Notes under the pieces: generated by a model
Databases searched by the model: none
Told to the model about the DNA's origin: nothing
Seen by the model: only the letters and a program-made list of their open reading frames with translations
Translations under genes and position numbers: made by a program
NCBI GenBank assembly: GCA_965224285.1
Contig: OZ245043.1
Location: 4,712,001 to 4,776,000 of the forward strand
DNA length: 64,000 bases
Direction of reading: 5' to 3'
Source: JAJCYK01 sp965224285
GTDB taxonomy: Bacteria; Bacteroidota; Bacteroidia; Cytophagales; Cyclobacteriaceae
Shown: positions 9,995 to 18,447 of the stretch, in pieces
Layout of the letters: every line of letters starts with the position of its first letter
Position numbering within the stretch: the stretch's first letter is position 1

Positions 9995-10729
9995 ATGATC
10001 AAGAATAACTACTTACTGGGTTCAAGGGTATTGACACATATCCTGTTTTGGGTTTTGTACTATATTCTGTTCAGCCTGATTTGGGCGAAAGAAGGTCGGT
10101 ACTTTGCAAGTTTTGGATTAGAATTTATCTTAATACCATTGCGGATATTGGCTTCTTATTTTGTTATATATTTTCTTATTCCACGTCAACTTCTTAAAGG
10201 CCAGGAACTAAAATTTGGTATCATGTACCTTATAGTGATCTTGTTTTGTGGGCTGTTACAGAGGATATTTACTTACTACTTTTATGAATTGGTCATTCTG
10301 GAAGAAACTTCTGGTTTACTCACCATGCAATCACTAATTAAATCGGTCATTCTCATCAATAGTACGGTATTATTTTTATCTGCACTAAAGATTTTTAAGC
10401 ATTGGAAAATTCAGCAACTGGATTTGCGGGAGTCAAAACAAAAACTGATAGAGATCCGTGCCAATAAGCGTAATTATCGCATAAATACCTCTGAAATCAT
10501 GTATGTAGAAGCATTGGGAAATCATGTTATCTTCTATTTGACCCGTGCCAGGAAATTGATCAGTTATATCTCTCTTAAGGAAGCAGAGTGTCGGTTACCG
10601 GAAAACTTTATGCGGTCTCACAAGTCTTTTTTGATTAATAAAGACCTGGTTGAGTCTTATAATTCTGAGACGGTTGATATTAGCGGCAGGGTTCTGCCAA
10701 TAAGTAGATCGATTCAGATCAACTTTTGA
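9995..10729 (+). CDS. Membrane-bound LytTR-family transcriptional regulator
   Basis: The 244-residue protein has four predicted membrane helices in its first 135 residues, then a short coiled linker (QQLDLRESKQKLIEIRA) and a C-terminal LytTR DNA-binding domain (residues about 155-244). The domain shows the family strand pattern SEIMYVEALGNHVIFYL and the FMRSHKSFLINKDLV segment. There is no receiver domain. In Bacteroidota such TM-LytTR proteins are thought to link membrane sensing directly to promoter binding. It is divergent from the PDZ-hydrolase with an 87-base gap, so it may regulate its neighbour, which is inference. Confidence 0.85.
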   Translation: MIKNNYLLGSRVLTHILFWVLYYILFSLIWAKEGRYFASFGLEFILIPLRILASYFVIYFLIPRQLLKGQELKFGIMYLIVILFCGLLQRIFTYYFYELVILEETSGLLTMQSLIKSVILINSTVLFLSALKIFKHWKIQQLDLRESKQKLIEIRANKRNYRINTSEIMYVEALGNHVIFYLTRARKLISYISLKEAECRLPENFMRSHKSFLINKDLVESYNSETVDISGRVLPISRSIQINF

Positions 10730-10967
10730 TCATTTAAAGCATTTTTTCGAATGGCTGAAAGAGCTATGAAATATTTACGCTAACTCTCTGATTATAAGTT
10801 TGGGGTGGTAGGATTACCAGGTGCTCATTTAGTTGTTGCGTAAATTGTACCGTACTTAAGATTGAGCTATAGCAACTTATAACAGAAAGTTTTCCCATAG
10901 TTGGGCAGGAATTCATCGCAAATCCAGATTCCCTAAAAAATTAATATCTTGTATAGATCTCACTTTT

Positions 10968-13787
10968 ATGATGAAAAGGGTACTGGTTCTATTCTGGGTA
11001 TTAATTCCTTTCTTAGCTTTTCCCCAGTCTAAGGAAGATAGTTTGCTAAGCATCCTGCCCGGGATAAAAGAAGATAGTTTAAAGCTCAAGATCTACATGG
11101 ATTTGCAACGCCAGGTGTATAGGACAGACCTGAATCGGGCATTGGAGTATGTAAACCGGGCAGTTGATCTTGGCGATAGGTTGGGATTGTCCAGAAAAGA
11201 AGCGGAAGCCAGATTGAGCAAGGGATTTATACTCAATGAATTAAAGATGTTTGTACAGGCCGAGGAAGAATGCCAACAAGCCCTAATGTTTTTCATAGAA
11301 TCTGGTGATTCTTCATGGATCGCTGACATCAAGTACCAATTAGCGGATATTGCCCGATCCCGTGGTACAAATGAGGATGCCATTGCCAAATATTTGGAAG
11401 TTTTGCCGATTGTCGAACGTATGGGAGATAAAAATACCGAGGCGCTGGTGCACAATTCTCTGGGAGGAATTTATAAATCCCAAAAGCAATTCGACAAAGC
11501 TGTGGAAAATTATCAACGGGCCTTGGAACTGGTAAGAGAGCTGAACATTACTCGTGGTATTTCTGCTTGCCTGACCAACCTGGCGGATACTTATAATGAA
11601 ATGAGGGATTATGATCAGGCCTTACTTTACCATAATCAGGCTTTGGACCTCAAGATTGAAACCGCAGATAAATTGGGTGAGGCCAGAGTAAGGAACAGCC
11701 TGGGGGTGGTTCATAACAATCTGGAACAATACGATGAGGCTGAGGGCTACTTTCGAAAGGCACATACGTTAGCCCAGGAAGTAGGTGACCAGTGGCTGTC
11801 TGCTGCAGCTGAGTTCGGGATGTCGCTCAGTGCTTATGGCAAGGGCAATTATGCAGAAACCATCGAAATGACCCAGCGAGTTCTAAAAAATATTGAGGAC
11901 TTTGACGATCTCGATTTTGAACGAAGAGCTTATAATACGCTGGCAGAGGCTTACAGCAAGATAGGAGACTACAAAAGCGCCTTCGAGTATGCTGGTAAAG
12001 CGCGGGCGTTATCAGATAGCATTTTCAATGAGGATGTTATTAGGGTGACCAATGATCTGGAGGCCAAATACCAAAATGAGCAGAAGGCGCAGGAAATTGA
12101 ATTACTGGAATCAGATAAAGAATTGCAGGAACTCCAGCTTGCGAAACGGATCAATGAACGCAACCTTATCATTGCTTTAGCCATCATCTTATTGGCTTTT
12201 GCGGGCTTGTCCTACAACCAATTCCGGGTAAAGCAAAAAGCTAATACTAAACTAAAAGAGCTTGACCGTTTAAAGTCAAACTTTTTCGCCAACATCTCTC
12301 ATGAGTTCCGTACCCCATTGACTCTGATCAAAGGTCCGATAGAACATTTGGAGCAAAATCCTGATGAAAAATTAAGCAGGGAGAATATTCGGATGATAAG
12401 GCGCAATGCCACCCGTGTGCTTAATTTGGTGAATCAATTACTGGATCTGTCAGCCATCAGTGAAGGCAGTTTAACCTTGGAGCCCACCGAAGGTGATGTG
12501 TTCAAATGTTTGAGAGCGGCTACCTCTTCTTTCAACTCGCATGCGGCCCAGCGGCAAATTGACTACAGGGTTCAGATTCCCAGCAGCCCTCTTTGGGCTT
12601 CCTTTGATCGAGATAAATTGGAGAAAATCGTCTATAATTTATTGAGTAACGCCTTTAAGTTCAGTGATGACGGTTCGGTGATTACCTTTGAAGTATCCTA
12701 TGGTGACCGGGATTTACAGATCCAGGTTAGCGATTTGGGTCGTGGAATCCCGCCAGAAAAACTCCCTTTCATATTTGACCGGTTTTACCAAGTAGACAGC
12801 AGTTCTATCAAAGAACAGGAGGGATCTGGTATAGGTTTGGCTTTATCCAAAGACCTGGTGGAGCTAATGGATGGAACCATCACGGTTTCCAGTGAGGTTG
12901 GCAAAGGATCTATCTTTACCGTTCAAATTCCGTTGCTAGCTATAGAAATGGGCAAAGCAGGAGAATTAGAACAGGAAACCAATTACCTGGAAGCAGATCC
13001 TTTGAAGACATCTTTTGAAATTGAGCGAAAAGACAAAAGACTGCTTCCCAATATTTTACTGGTAGAGGACAATAGCGATATGCGCCATTTTATTCGGGAG
13101 CAACTGATAAATGAATACAAGATCGAGGAAGCCGTAGATGGAATGGTAGGTTTGGAAATGGCAAATAACAATATACCTGACCTGATAATCACAGACCTGA
13201 TGATGCCCAAAATGGACGGTATGGAGTTCTGCAAAAAGATCAAGTCTCAAACCAATACCAGCCATATACCCGTGATCATGTTAACCGCTAAAGCGGGCAT
13301 GGACAATAAGATTCAGGGCTTGGAGATGGGAGCAGACGAATACCTGACCAAACCGTTCGCTGCTAAAGAACTGCTGGTACGAACCAGAAACCTGATCAAC
13401 CAGCGAAAACAATTGAGGGAATTGTTTTCCCTCAAGAAATTTGAAATGGATCCGGAAAAGGTAGTGGTCACGTCGGTGGATCAACGGTTTCTGGAACGAC
13501 TTCTCACATTGCTTGAAGAGCATCACTCCGATCCCCAGTTCGGGGTACCGGAAATACAGCAAGCGTTGGCGTTGAGCAAATCCCAACTCTATAGAAAGCT
13601 AAAAGCGCTCACAAATGAATCCCCAGGAGAATTATTACGCAATTTCAGGTTAAAGCGCGCTGCCCAGTTGCTGTCGCAAAATTCAGATACCGTTACTCAA
13701 ATTGCCTATAAAGTAGGATTTAATGATCTGTCCTATTTTACCAAATGCTTTAAAGAACTCTATGGGGTAGTGCCTTCCGGCTACTAA
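10968..13787 (+). CDS. TPR-containing hybrid histidine kinase/response regulator with AraC output
   Basis: The 939-residue protein is a one-component-like hybrid two-component sensor of Bacteroidota type. In order it has: a signal peptide (1-20), a periplasmic TPR solenoid (about 40-350, repeats such as NSLGGIYKSQKQFDKAVENYQ), a coiled coil, one membrane helix (about 400-418) and a HisKA phospho-acceptor NISHEFRTPLT (His about 445). A HATPase domain with DLGRGIPPEKLPFIFDRFYQ and GSGIGLALSK follows, then a receiver (LLVEDNSDM, ITDLMMPKMDG) and a C-terminal AraC helix-turn-helix (about 840-939). The absence of a Y_Y_Y/beta-propeller sensor separates it from polysaccharide-utilisation HTCS regulators. 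Confidence 0.93.
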   Translation: MMKRVLVLFWVLIPFLAFPQSKEDSLLSILPGIKEDSLKLKIYMDLQRQVYRTDLNRALEYVNRAVDLGDRLGLSRKEAEARLSKGFILNELKMFVQAEEECQQALMFFIESGDSSWIADIKYQLADIARSRGTNEDAIAKYLEVLPIVERMGDKNTEALVHNSLGGIYKSQKQFDKAVENYQRALELVRELNITRGISACLTNLADTYNEMRDYDQALLYHNQALDLKIETADKLGEARVRNSLGVVHNNLEQYDEAEGYFRKAHTLAQEVGDQWLSAAAEFGMSLSAYGKGNYAETIEMTQRVLKNIEDFDDLDFERRAYNTLAEAYSKIGDYKSAFEYAGKARALSDSIFNEDVIRVTNDLEAKYQNEQKAQEIELLESDKELQELQLAKRINERNLIIALAIILLAFAGLSYNQFRVKQKANTKLKELDRLKSNFFANISHEFRTPLTLIKGPIEHLEQNPDEKLSRENIRMIRRNATRVLNLVNQLLDLSAISEGSLTLEPTEGDVFKCLRAATSSFNSHAAQRQIDYRVQIPSSPLWASFDRDKLEKIVYNLLSNAFKFSDDGSVITFEVSYGDRDLQIQVSDLGRGIPPEKLPFIFDRFYQVDSSSIKEQEGSGIGLALSKDLVELMDGTITVSSEVGKGSIFTVQIPLLAIEMGKAGELEQETNYLEADPLKTSFEIERKDKRLLPNILLVEDNSDMRHFIREQLINEYKIEEAVDGMVGLEMANNNIPDLIITDLMMPKMDGMEFCKKIKSQTNTSHIPVIMLTAKAGMDNKIQGLEMGADEYLTKPFAAKELLVRTRNLINQRKQLRELFSLKKFEMDPEKVVVTSVDQRFLERLLTLLEEHHSDPQFGVPEIQQALALSKSQLYRKLKALTNESPGELLRNFRLKRAAQLLSQNSDTVTQIAYKVGFNDLSYFTKCFKELYGVVPSGY

Positions 13788-13905
13788 TTTTTTTCCAAAT
13801 CCTGGAATTTGGCACTATTCTCCTATGAAATGGAACTATTCTCCTAGTCCCTTCCTGGCTCCTCCTATAGCTTTGGGTCATAACCTGGTATCAAAACTAT
13901 CTATC

Positions 13906-14469
13906 ATGAAAAAGTTAAACGTATTACTCTTTGTTACTATTTTAAGTGTGGCACCTATATGTGCTCAGGACATCCAATTTGGGGTTAAGGCAGGGCCTAA
14001 CTTTAGCACCCTTCAACCCGATTTAAACGACCCGGCCACTAAAACCTCCGTCCATTTTGGCGGCATGGCAGAAATCCCTATCACGGAAATGTTTGCAGTT
14101 CAGCCAGAACTGCTGTATTCAGGACACGGCGTTAAGGATGAATCAGATGACGATGAGGTGATCAGATTAAATTATATCACCATACCCGTCTTGGCAAAAT
14201 ATTACTTGGTTGACGGCTTGAGTATCCATGCCGGACCTCAAATAGGCTTTTTGCTTTCCGCGGAGATCGAGGATAATGGAGAAACCGAAGATATAAAGGA
14301 CGGCACCAAGGATGTTGACGCAGGATTTGCCTTTGGCGCCGGGTATAAAATGGATAGCGGCCTAAATTTTGGCCTGAGGTATTATTTAGGCTCTGACGTT
14401 AATGATAGTGGAGATACTGTGGTTAAGAACAGGGTATTCCAAATCTCGGTGGGATACTTCTTCAACTGA
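13906..14469 (+). CDS. PorT-like outer membrane beta-barrel protein
   Basis: The 187-residue product starts at the ATG at 13906, because MKKLNVLLFVTILSVAPICAQ is a clear signal peptide. A longer frame from 13825 adds 27 residues without character. The mature part follows the OMP beta-barrel_2 (PorT-like) pattern: FGVKAGPNFSTL at the first strand, PITEMFAVQPELLYSGHG, YITIPVLAKYYLVDGLSIHAGPQIGFLL, and a last strand ending in an aromatic residue (ISVGYFFN). An eight-stranded barrel is expected. It follows the hybrid kinase and is paralogous to the gene at 14936. Confidence 0.85.
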   Translation: MKKLNVLLFVTILSVAPICAQDIQFGVKAGPNFSTLQPDLNDPATKTSVHFGGMAEIPITEMFAVQPELLYSGHGVKDESDDDEVIRLNYITIPVLAKYYLVDGLSIHAGPQIGFLLSAEIEDNGETEDIKDGTKDVDAGFAFGAGYKMDSGLNFGLRYYLGSDVNDSGDTVVKNRVFQISVGYFFN

Positions 14470-14501
14470 TTTCAGGGTCTAAGATCACGCTATGGCGTGA
14501 G

Positions 14502-14529
14502 AAGGTGGGCGGATTGCCCACCTTTTTTT
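14502..14529 (+). terminator. Rho-independent terminator
   Basis: A perfect 9-bp stem AAGGTGGGC (14502-14510) pairs with GCCCACCTT (14516-14524) and runs into a run of T residues (14523-14529). It lies 30 bases after the barrel gene stop. A weaker hairpin TCACGC/GCGTGA sits just before it. Confidence 0.85.
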
Positions 14530-14935
14530 GTACTAAGGCATATAAGGCTGTATAGGACATTTCTTAGTGATTGAGACATTGATCACAATTCGTTCGATCT
14601 AGTTTTTTATAAGTATCCTGAAATTACCGCTACCAATTTCATTTAGGCTTAAAACCAACCACTGAGCTTGTTAATGATATTAGCATATTATAAGCATCAT
14701 TAAGAGCGTTGGGTATAATCAGTTCAATGATGAATTCAACTTGATCCGTTACCAACACCGCAATTCTAAAGCCGTTTGGTTAGTCATAAATACCCCCAAG
14801 CTTGCCATAGGATGCCCTTTCCTTCAGGTTTGTGGTTGGCACTTATTTATGACAGAGGTACCATTCGCGTTATAATTGGCTAAAGATTTAGCAATATGCT
14901 GATGATCTTTGTAATGGTTTTAAATTCTAAACGGT
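14530..14935. other. Intergenic region without a recognised gene
   Basis: About 400 bases between the terminator and the second barrel gene. I see no open frame with coding character and no strong hairpin. The A+T-rich stretch before 14936 presumably contains the promoter of the second barrel gene, but no convincing TAnnTTTG box stood out. Confidence 0.5.
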
Positions 14936-15484
14936 ATGAGACTCTATATTTCAATTATCGCAGTATTTATTAGCAGCTTATCATTTGCTCAGGATTGGGA
15001 ATTGGGGGCGAAAGGTGGTATAAATTTGGCATCAGCGGATGTTAAAAATTCTTCGGTTGATGTGAGCACTACTTTAGGATTTCATCTTGGTGGATATGCC
15101 AATACTTTTTTAACCGATCAGGTAAGCATTCAGCCAGAATTTCTCTTCTCCTTGCAAGGATGGGAGTCTTCAATCAATGGCACCCGTACTTTATCATACC
15201 TATCAATTCCGGTGGCATTAAAATATTATTTTGTTGATCAATTTAATATACATGCAGGCCCTCAAATAAGTTATTTAACTCACGCTGATGATGACTTGGA
15301 AGAATCTCTAACTAATATTGATCTTAGCTTTTTGATTGGTGGTGAATATAAGATTACGGAATCATGGGGTGCAGGAATTCGATACATTATGGGTATCAAC
15401 GACATCCTTGACGAGCCTGAATCAACTGTTGAGGTTTATTCTAGGGTTTTGCAGATTTCAGCTACCTATCGTTTTACAAAATAG
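14936..15484 (+). CDS. PorT-like outer membrane beta-barrel protein
   Basis: The 182-residue product has a signal peptide (MRLYISIIAVFISSLSFAQ) and the same strand order as the protein at 13906: WELGAKGGINLASA, QVSIQPEFLFSLQG, SYLSIPVALKYYFVDQFNIHAGPQISYL, then a terminal strand LQISATYRFTK. It is a divergent tandem paralogue. It lacks the acidic EDNGETEDIKDG loop of its neighbour and has a shorter acidic loop there. The role is unknown. Family members are small outer-membrane barrels, sometimes linked to stress or gliding/secretion machinery. Confidence 0.82.
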   Translation: MRLYISIIAVFISSLSFAQDWELGAKGGINLASADVKNSSVDVSTTLGFHLGGYANTFLTDQVSIQPEFLFSLQGWESSINGTRTLSYLSIPVALKYYFVDQFNIHAGPQISYLTHADDDLEESLTNIDLSFLIGGEYKITESWGAGIRYIMGINDILDEPESTVEVYSRVLQISATYRFTK

Positions 15485-15589
15485 TTGTTGCTTTAATTTA
15501 AAAGTTCCATTCTGAACTAAGGTGGCTTCACCTAATAGATTATTATAGACGCTTAAAGCCCTTCGATGTTTCGAAGGTCGGTCCGCTCT

Positions 15590-15706
15590 GGCTGGATTAA
15601 CTGGCAGTGATCCTAGTGGTTGGTATAAACGACCCAATAAGGCCTACTCGCTTCGCTCGCCCCGGCTTTTGTGCCCTGGTGAAAGAACACGCTCTTTCAC
15701 CAGGGT
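15590..15706. repeat. tRNA-end-linked stem-loop element, copy A
   Basis: GGATTAACTGGCAGTGATCC (15594-15613) is an imperfect hairpin. It is followed by CCAATAAGGCC, CTCGCTTCGCTCG and CTTTT, and then by a second hairpin with a 13-bp perfect stem (CCCTGGTGAAAGA, 15674-15686, with its complement 15693-15705). The order of parts is the same as in copy C, which shares the CCAATAAGGCCTACTCG block exactly. Confidence 0.7.
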
Positions 15707-15925
15707 ACAAAAAATCAGGGTCAAAACCCTGGTAGATGGAATAGGTCGGGGTTTTACCCGACGAAGCCCGTTCGTAAAACAACATTTGATGCTAGTAGGA
15801 AAAAAAGTCCGCCTTCGCCATTAAGGCTACGGTGGGCGAAGTCCCTCCTTCATACCGATAGTTATCGGTATTTCGGCGGACAAAGCGGGGTGGCCATGCC
15901 TTCGTAAAATGCTTCGGCAGGCTCG

Positions 15926-16006
15926 CAGGATTAGCTGGCGCTGATCCTGAAATGGGTGTGGTCTCAATCCAAAGCCTCTGTTCGCTTCGCTCACCAATAT
16001 TTTTTT
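15926..16006. repeat. tRNA-end-linked stem-loop element, copy B
   Basis: CAGGATTAGC (15926-15935) pairs with GCTGATCCTG (15940-15949) around a TGGC loop. The hairpin is followed by CCAAAGCCTC, TTCGCTTCGCTCA (15981-15993) and a T run (16000-16006). The stem is identical to that of copy C. The tRNA acceptor half preceding copies C, D and E is absent here; only the bases GCAGGATT remain in common. Confidence 0.65.
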
Positions 16007-16087
16007 CATTTATTCACTCACTCAAACGAGGTTAGGTTCGCTACTAAACGAAAAAAACCCCCAGCTAAGCTGGAGGCTTTTGATTGG

Positions 16088-16213
16088 TCGGGGTGGCAGG
16101 ATTAGCTGACGCTGATCCTGGTTGGTGAGGTTTACAACCCAATAAGGCCTACTCGCTTCGCTCGTTATGGCTTTTTTAGCCTGGTTTTCCGGAGCAAGCT
16201 CCTTCACCAGGGC
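16088..16213. repeat. tRNA-end-linked stem-loop element, copy C
   Basis: It begins with TCGGGGTGGCAGGATT (16088-16103), which equals the 3' end of tRNA-Pro read in reverse complement. It then departs from the tRNA inside the T-loop. The hairpin CAGGATTAGC/GCTGATCCTG (16097-16120) follows, then CCAATAAGGCC, CTCGCTTCGCTCG (16152-16164), a T run and a second hairpin starting GCCTGGT (16179-16213). On the minus strand the tRNA-like end runs into a terminator-like hairpin at about 16057-16077. Confidence 0.7.
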
Positions 16214-16215
16214 AC

Positions 16216-16239
16216 AAAAAAACCACGCCTATGGCGTGG
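16216..16239 (-). terminator. Terminator of the ancestral tRNA-Pro, now displaced
   Basis: On the minus strand CCACGCC-ATA-GGCGTGG is followed by seven T residues (16216-16222 on the plus strand read as A). It lies 13 bases beyond the left tRNA-Pro fragment, where the terminator of the uninterrupted tRNA gene would be. Island insertion has separated it from the functional tRNA at 44856-44930. Confidence 0.7.
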
Positions 16240-16251
16240 CCTTATTGTGTT

Positions 16252-16298
16252 GTCGGGGTGGCAGGATTCGAACCTGCGGCCCCCTGCTCCCAAAGCAG
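16252..16298 (-). other. Left attachment site: 3' part of tRNA-Pro duplicated by integration
   Basis: These 47 bases are identical to 44855-44901, which is the 3' part of tRNA-Pro(TGG) from the anticodon stem to the discriminator base. Homology stops after CAAAGCAG. The same orientation in both places, plus an integrase gene 134 bases inside, is the classical signature of a tRNA-targeting integrative element. Confidence 0.88.
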
Positions 16299-16400
16299 AT
16301 CTAATTTGGTTCGATATGGTCCTAAATGGTTCGAAATGTGCTATTTAAATAAAATTATGGACCATTTGAAACCATATTAATCCATATTAAACTTAAATAT

Positions 16401-16421
16401 GTTTACAAATTGTTTACAAAT
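16401..16421. repeat. Tandem GTTTACAAAT sites near the left island end
   Basis: GTTTACAAAT occurs at 16401-16410 and 16412-16421, one base apart. The same doublet with the same spacing is present near the right end (44788-44808) and at an internal att-like site (43262-43282). The position next to att cores suggests integrase arm-type or excisionase sites, which is inference. Confidence 0.6.
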
Positions 16422-16431
16422 TTGATTTTTT

Positions 16432-17664
16432 ATGTCCATCACCACCAAGATTCTGCTCAACAAATCGCGCCAAAAAAATGACCGTACCTACCCGCTAATT
16501 GTTCGCCTGACCTACCACCGAAAAGTAATCAATTTTCCTTTGGGATACAGCATTCCTGAGAAGGACTGGGATGCCAAAAATCAAAGGGTGAAGACCAATA
16601 CCAAAGTCTCGAATAATGTAACCCGCCTTAATAACTATATACAGAAACGACGATCCAGCATCTTTGATAAGGTAACCAAGCTGCAGGATGAAGGAAAAAT
16701 ACAGAAGCTATCCACCAAGGAAATCAAAAAACTGGTAAGTGGTAAAAGGTCCGTAGAAAACGTAACGGTTTTCGATTACCTCCAGGAAGTTATTGGTGAG
16801 CTGTACCGGGCCAAGCAAACCGGCAACGCTGAAGTATACAGAACTTTGTTGAAATGGCTCACTGCCCAAGTACCAAACAAACAATTAAAGTTTGACCAGG
16901 TAAACTATGATTTCCTGCGCAGAATGGAAATGGAACATTTTGCCAAAAGCAATAGCGCTGGTGGATTGAGTGTCTATTTACGGACTTTGAGAGCACTGTA
17001 CAACCGGGCCATAAGGGCTGGTATAGCTGACCAAGCCCATTATCCCTTCAAAGATTATAAGATTAAGAATGGGGTGCCGGCCAGGAAAGCTCTGTCAGAG
17101 AATGAATTTCAGGCTTTCAAGACACTGGCGTTACCAGAAGGATCTCCATTGGACGAAGCCAGGAAATTGTTTATGTCATCGTTTTATTTACGAGGTATCA
17201 ACTGGAAAGACATGGCCCTACTAAGGATAGAGAATGTACAAGGTGATTTCGAGCGGATTAATTATCTCAGGATAAAAACTAAGAACAAGCGATTCAGTGT
17301 CAAGATCAACCCAAAGTTAAAAGACATTATTACATCTTATTTGGGAGATAATTATGATCAGCAGGATTTCCTGTTTCCGATATTAATGAAATCAGATCCG
17401 GAAAGCCGATTCCATGATATTATCAAAAACAAGCGCAAGAAACTGAACAAGCGACTTAAGGAGATCGCGAAGCTATGCGAAATTACTCCTTTTACCATCT
17501 ACCATGCCCGTCATACCTATGCCATGGCTTTGAAAAGGATGGGTACCCCTACTAATGTGATCCAGGATAGCCTAGGGCATACTACCGAAGAAATGACCCA
17601 GAATTACTTGGATTCCTTTGAGAATGCGGTGGTGGATCAGGCGGATGAGTTGTTGTTTGGGTAG
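16432..17664 (+). CDS. Tyrosine recombinase/integrase of the island
   Basis: The 410-residue product is a site-specific tyrosine recombinase of the Bacteroidota phage/ICE type. It has an N-terminal arm-binding domain (ITTKILLNKSRQKNDRTYPL), a SAM-like core-binding domain (about 105-215) and a catalytic domain. Catalytic residues are visible: Arg in SFYLRGINWKDM, the HxxR box YHARHTYA, the LGHTTEEMTQNYL segment and its nucleophilic tyrosine. It is intact and reads into the island from the left att site, so it is the likely enzyme for integration into tRNA-Pro. Confidence 0.93.
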   Translation: MSITTKILLNKSRQKNDRTYPLIVRLTYHRKVINFPLGYSIPEKDWDAKNQRVKTNTKVSNNVTRLNNYIQKRRSSIFDKVTKLQDEGKIQKLSTKEIKKLVSGKRSVENVTVFDYLQEVIGELYRAKQTGNAEVYRTLLKWLTAQVPNKQLKFDQVNYDFLRRMEMEHFAKSNSAGGLSVYLRTLRALYNRAIRAGIADQAHYPFKDYKIKNGVPARKALSENEFQAFKTLALPEGSPLDEARKLFMSSFYLRGINWKDMALLRIENVQGDFERINYLRIKTKNKRFSVKINPKLKDIITSYLGDNYDQQDFLFPILMKSDPESRFHDIIKNKRKKLNKRLKEIAKLCEITPFTIYHARHTYAMALKRMGTPTNVIQDSLGHTTEEMTQNYLDSFENAVVDQADELLFG

Positions 17665-18027
17665 CTATAACGTATGAGAAAGTGGGTTAATACCCTGTAC
17701 CTCATCGTTTTTATTATTAAACCAGTCCGTTACCGTTTGAACCGTTGGGTCCATTTTTTTCTGCTTTAGGTCAATTACTACCTGTTGCAGGTCAGATTTT
17801 AATTTACCTACTATCAGATTCAGTTTCTTAAAATCCTGATGTTTTTTATGAACAGGGTTGTTCTGATCCTCATCGCCTTGCCAATTTGCCGGACTTATAC
17901 TAATACCTGTGGCAAAATAACCGTCCTCCGACTTGTGCCTGTATTTAATATAGATTATTGCGAGACCATACTTATCTACCAAGTATTTCCCGTTGTTTTT
18001 TCGGAGTACAGATTTGAGCGTGGTCAT
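17665..18027 (-). pseudogene. Truncated N-terminal part of a second tyrosine integrase
   Basis: The 120-residue minus-strand product starts MTTLKSVLRKNNGKY and matches the arm-type DNA-binding N-terminus of Bacteroidota integrases (IIYIKYRHKSEDGYFATGIS, PANWQG, then a helical VGKLKSDLQQVV segment). The core-binding and catalytic domains are missing. The frame ends exactly against the 3' end of the intact integrase, tail to tail. It is probably a relic of another integrated element, cut when the present left end formed. Confidence 0.7.
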
Positions 18028-18112
18028 TGGCGTGGGTTACGTGTAGCTAAACCTAGTTATTTTAAGCATCTAATTGCAGGCATACAGCATTTATTCAATT
18101 AATTTTTAAAAT

Positions 18113-18146
18113 TTTGGGGAATGCTCGGTAATTAACGGTACCTTTG
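18113..18146 (+). promoter_or_regulatory. Candidate Bacteroidota-type promoter for the helicase gene
   Basis: TTTG at 18113-18116 and TACCTTTG at 18139-18146 resemble the -33 TTTG and -7 TAnnTTTG boxes of Bacteroidota primary-sigma promoters, with 22 bases between them. If used, transcription would start near 18153 and give a 5' leader of about 295 bases. No other gene lies in 18028-18447. Confidence 0.35.
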
Positions 18147-18401
18147 CCCCAACCTTGTTGAGGTATCCTCTCTAAAATAACTCTCTTCAGATTGTTTATA
18201 GATTTCATCCCTCCACAGAAAGAAGGAGACCTCGGAAATCTAAAATTAAGGAATTGTCTTATCTGGTTTAGGTAACCAAATTATTAGTTTCAATTTGAAA
18301 TCCCAGGAATTCTCAGGCCACAGACACAGTGGGTTCGGAAAGACCAGGCATCATACATACTATTCAACTAACTCATACAAGTTACAACTTTTACAAACTT
18401 C

Positions 18402-18418
18402 AAATGGCATTGCCATTT
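18402..18418 (+). promoter_or_regulatory. Hairpin in the long leader of the helicase gene
   Basis: AAATGGCA-T-TGCCATTT is a perfect inverted repeat ending 29 bases before the helicase ATG. Its position in a long untranslated leader of a cold-shock-type gene makes an RNA-level control element conceivable. Nothing more can be seen. Confidence 0.3.
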
Positions 18419-18447
18419 CAATGAAAATATTCTCAAAGTAAGAAATA

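Larger units (their letters stand above)
15485..16252. other. Non-coding region rich in stem-loop elements, 3' flank of the ancestral tRNA-Pro
   Basis: No credible protein gene. Short minus-strand open frames here (15597-16207) encode the translated repeats (for example SEASRPYWVVN) and are rejected. The region holds three copies (A, B, C) of a stem-loop element listed separately, a 13-bp perfect hairpin at 15674-15705, a small hairpin at 15855-15869, and the terminator of the former tRNA-Pro at 16216-16239. It is the chromosomal side of the island boundary. Confidence 0.7.

Noticed and set aside
13825..13905. Longer start for the first barrel protein
   Set aside because: It would place 27 unlike residues before a clear signal peptide beginning at 13906.
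15597..16207. Three minus-strand open frames of about 60 codons
   Set aside because: They translate the stem-loop repeats and tRNA-like ends. No start context, no domain, and the same peptide pieces recur wherever the DNA repeat recurs.
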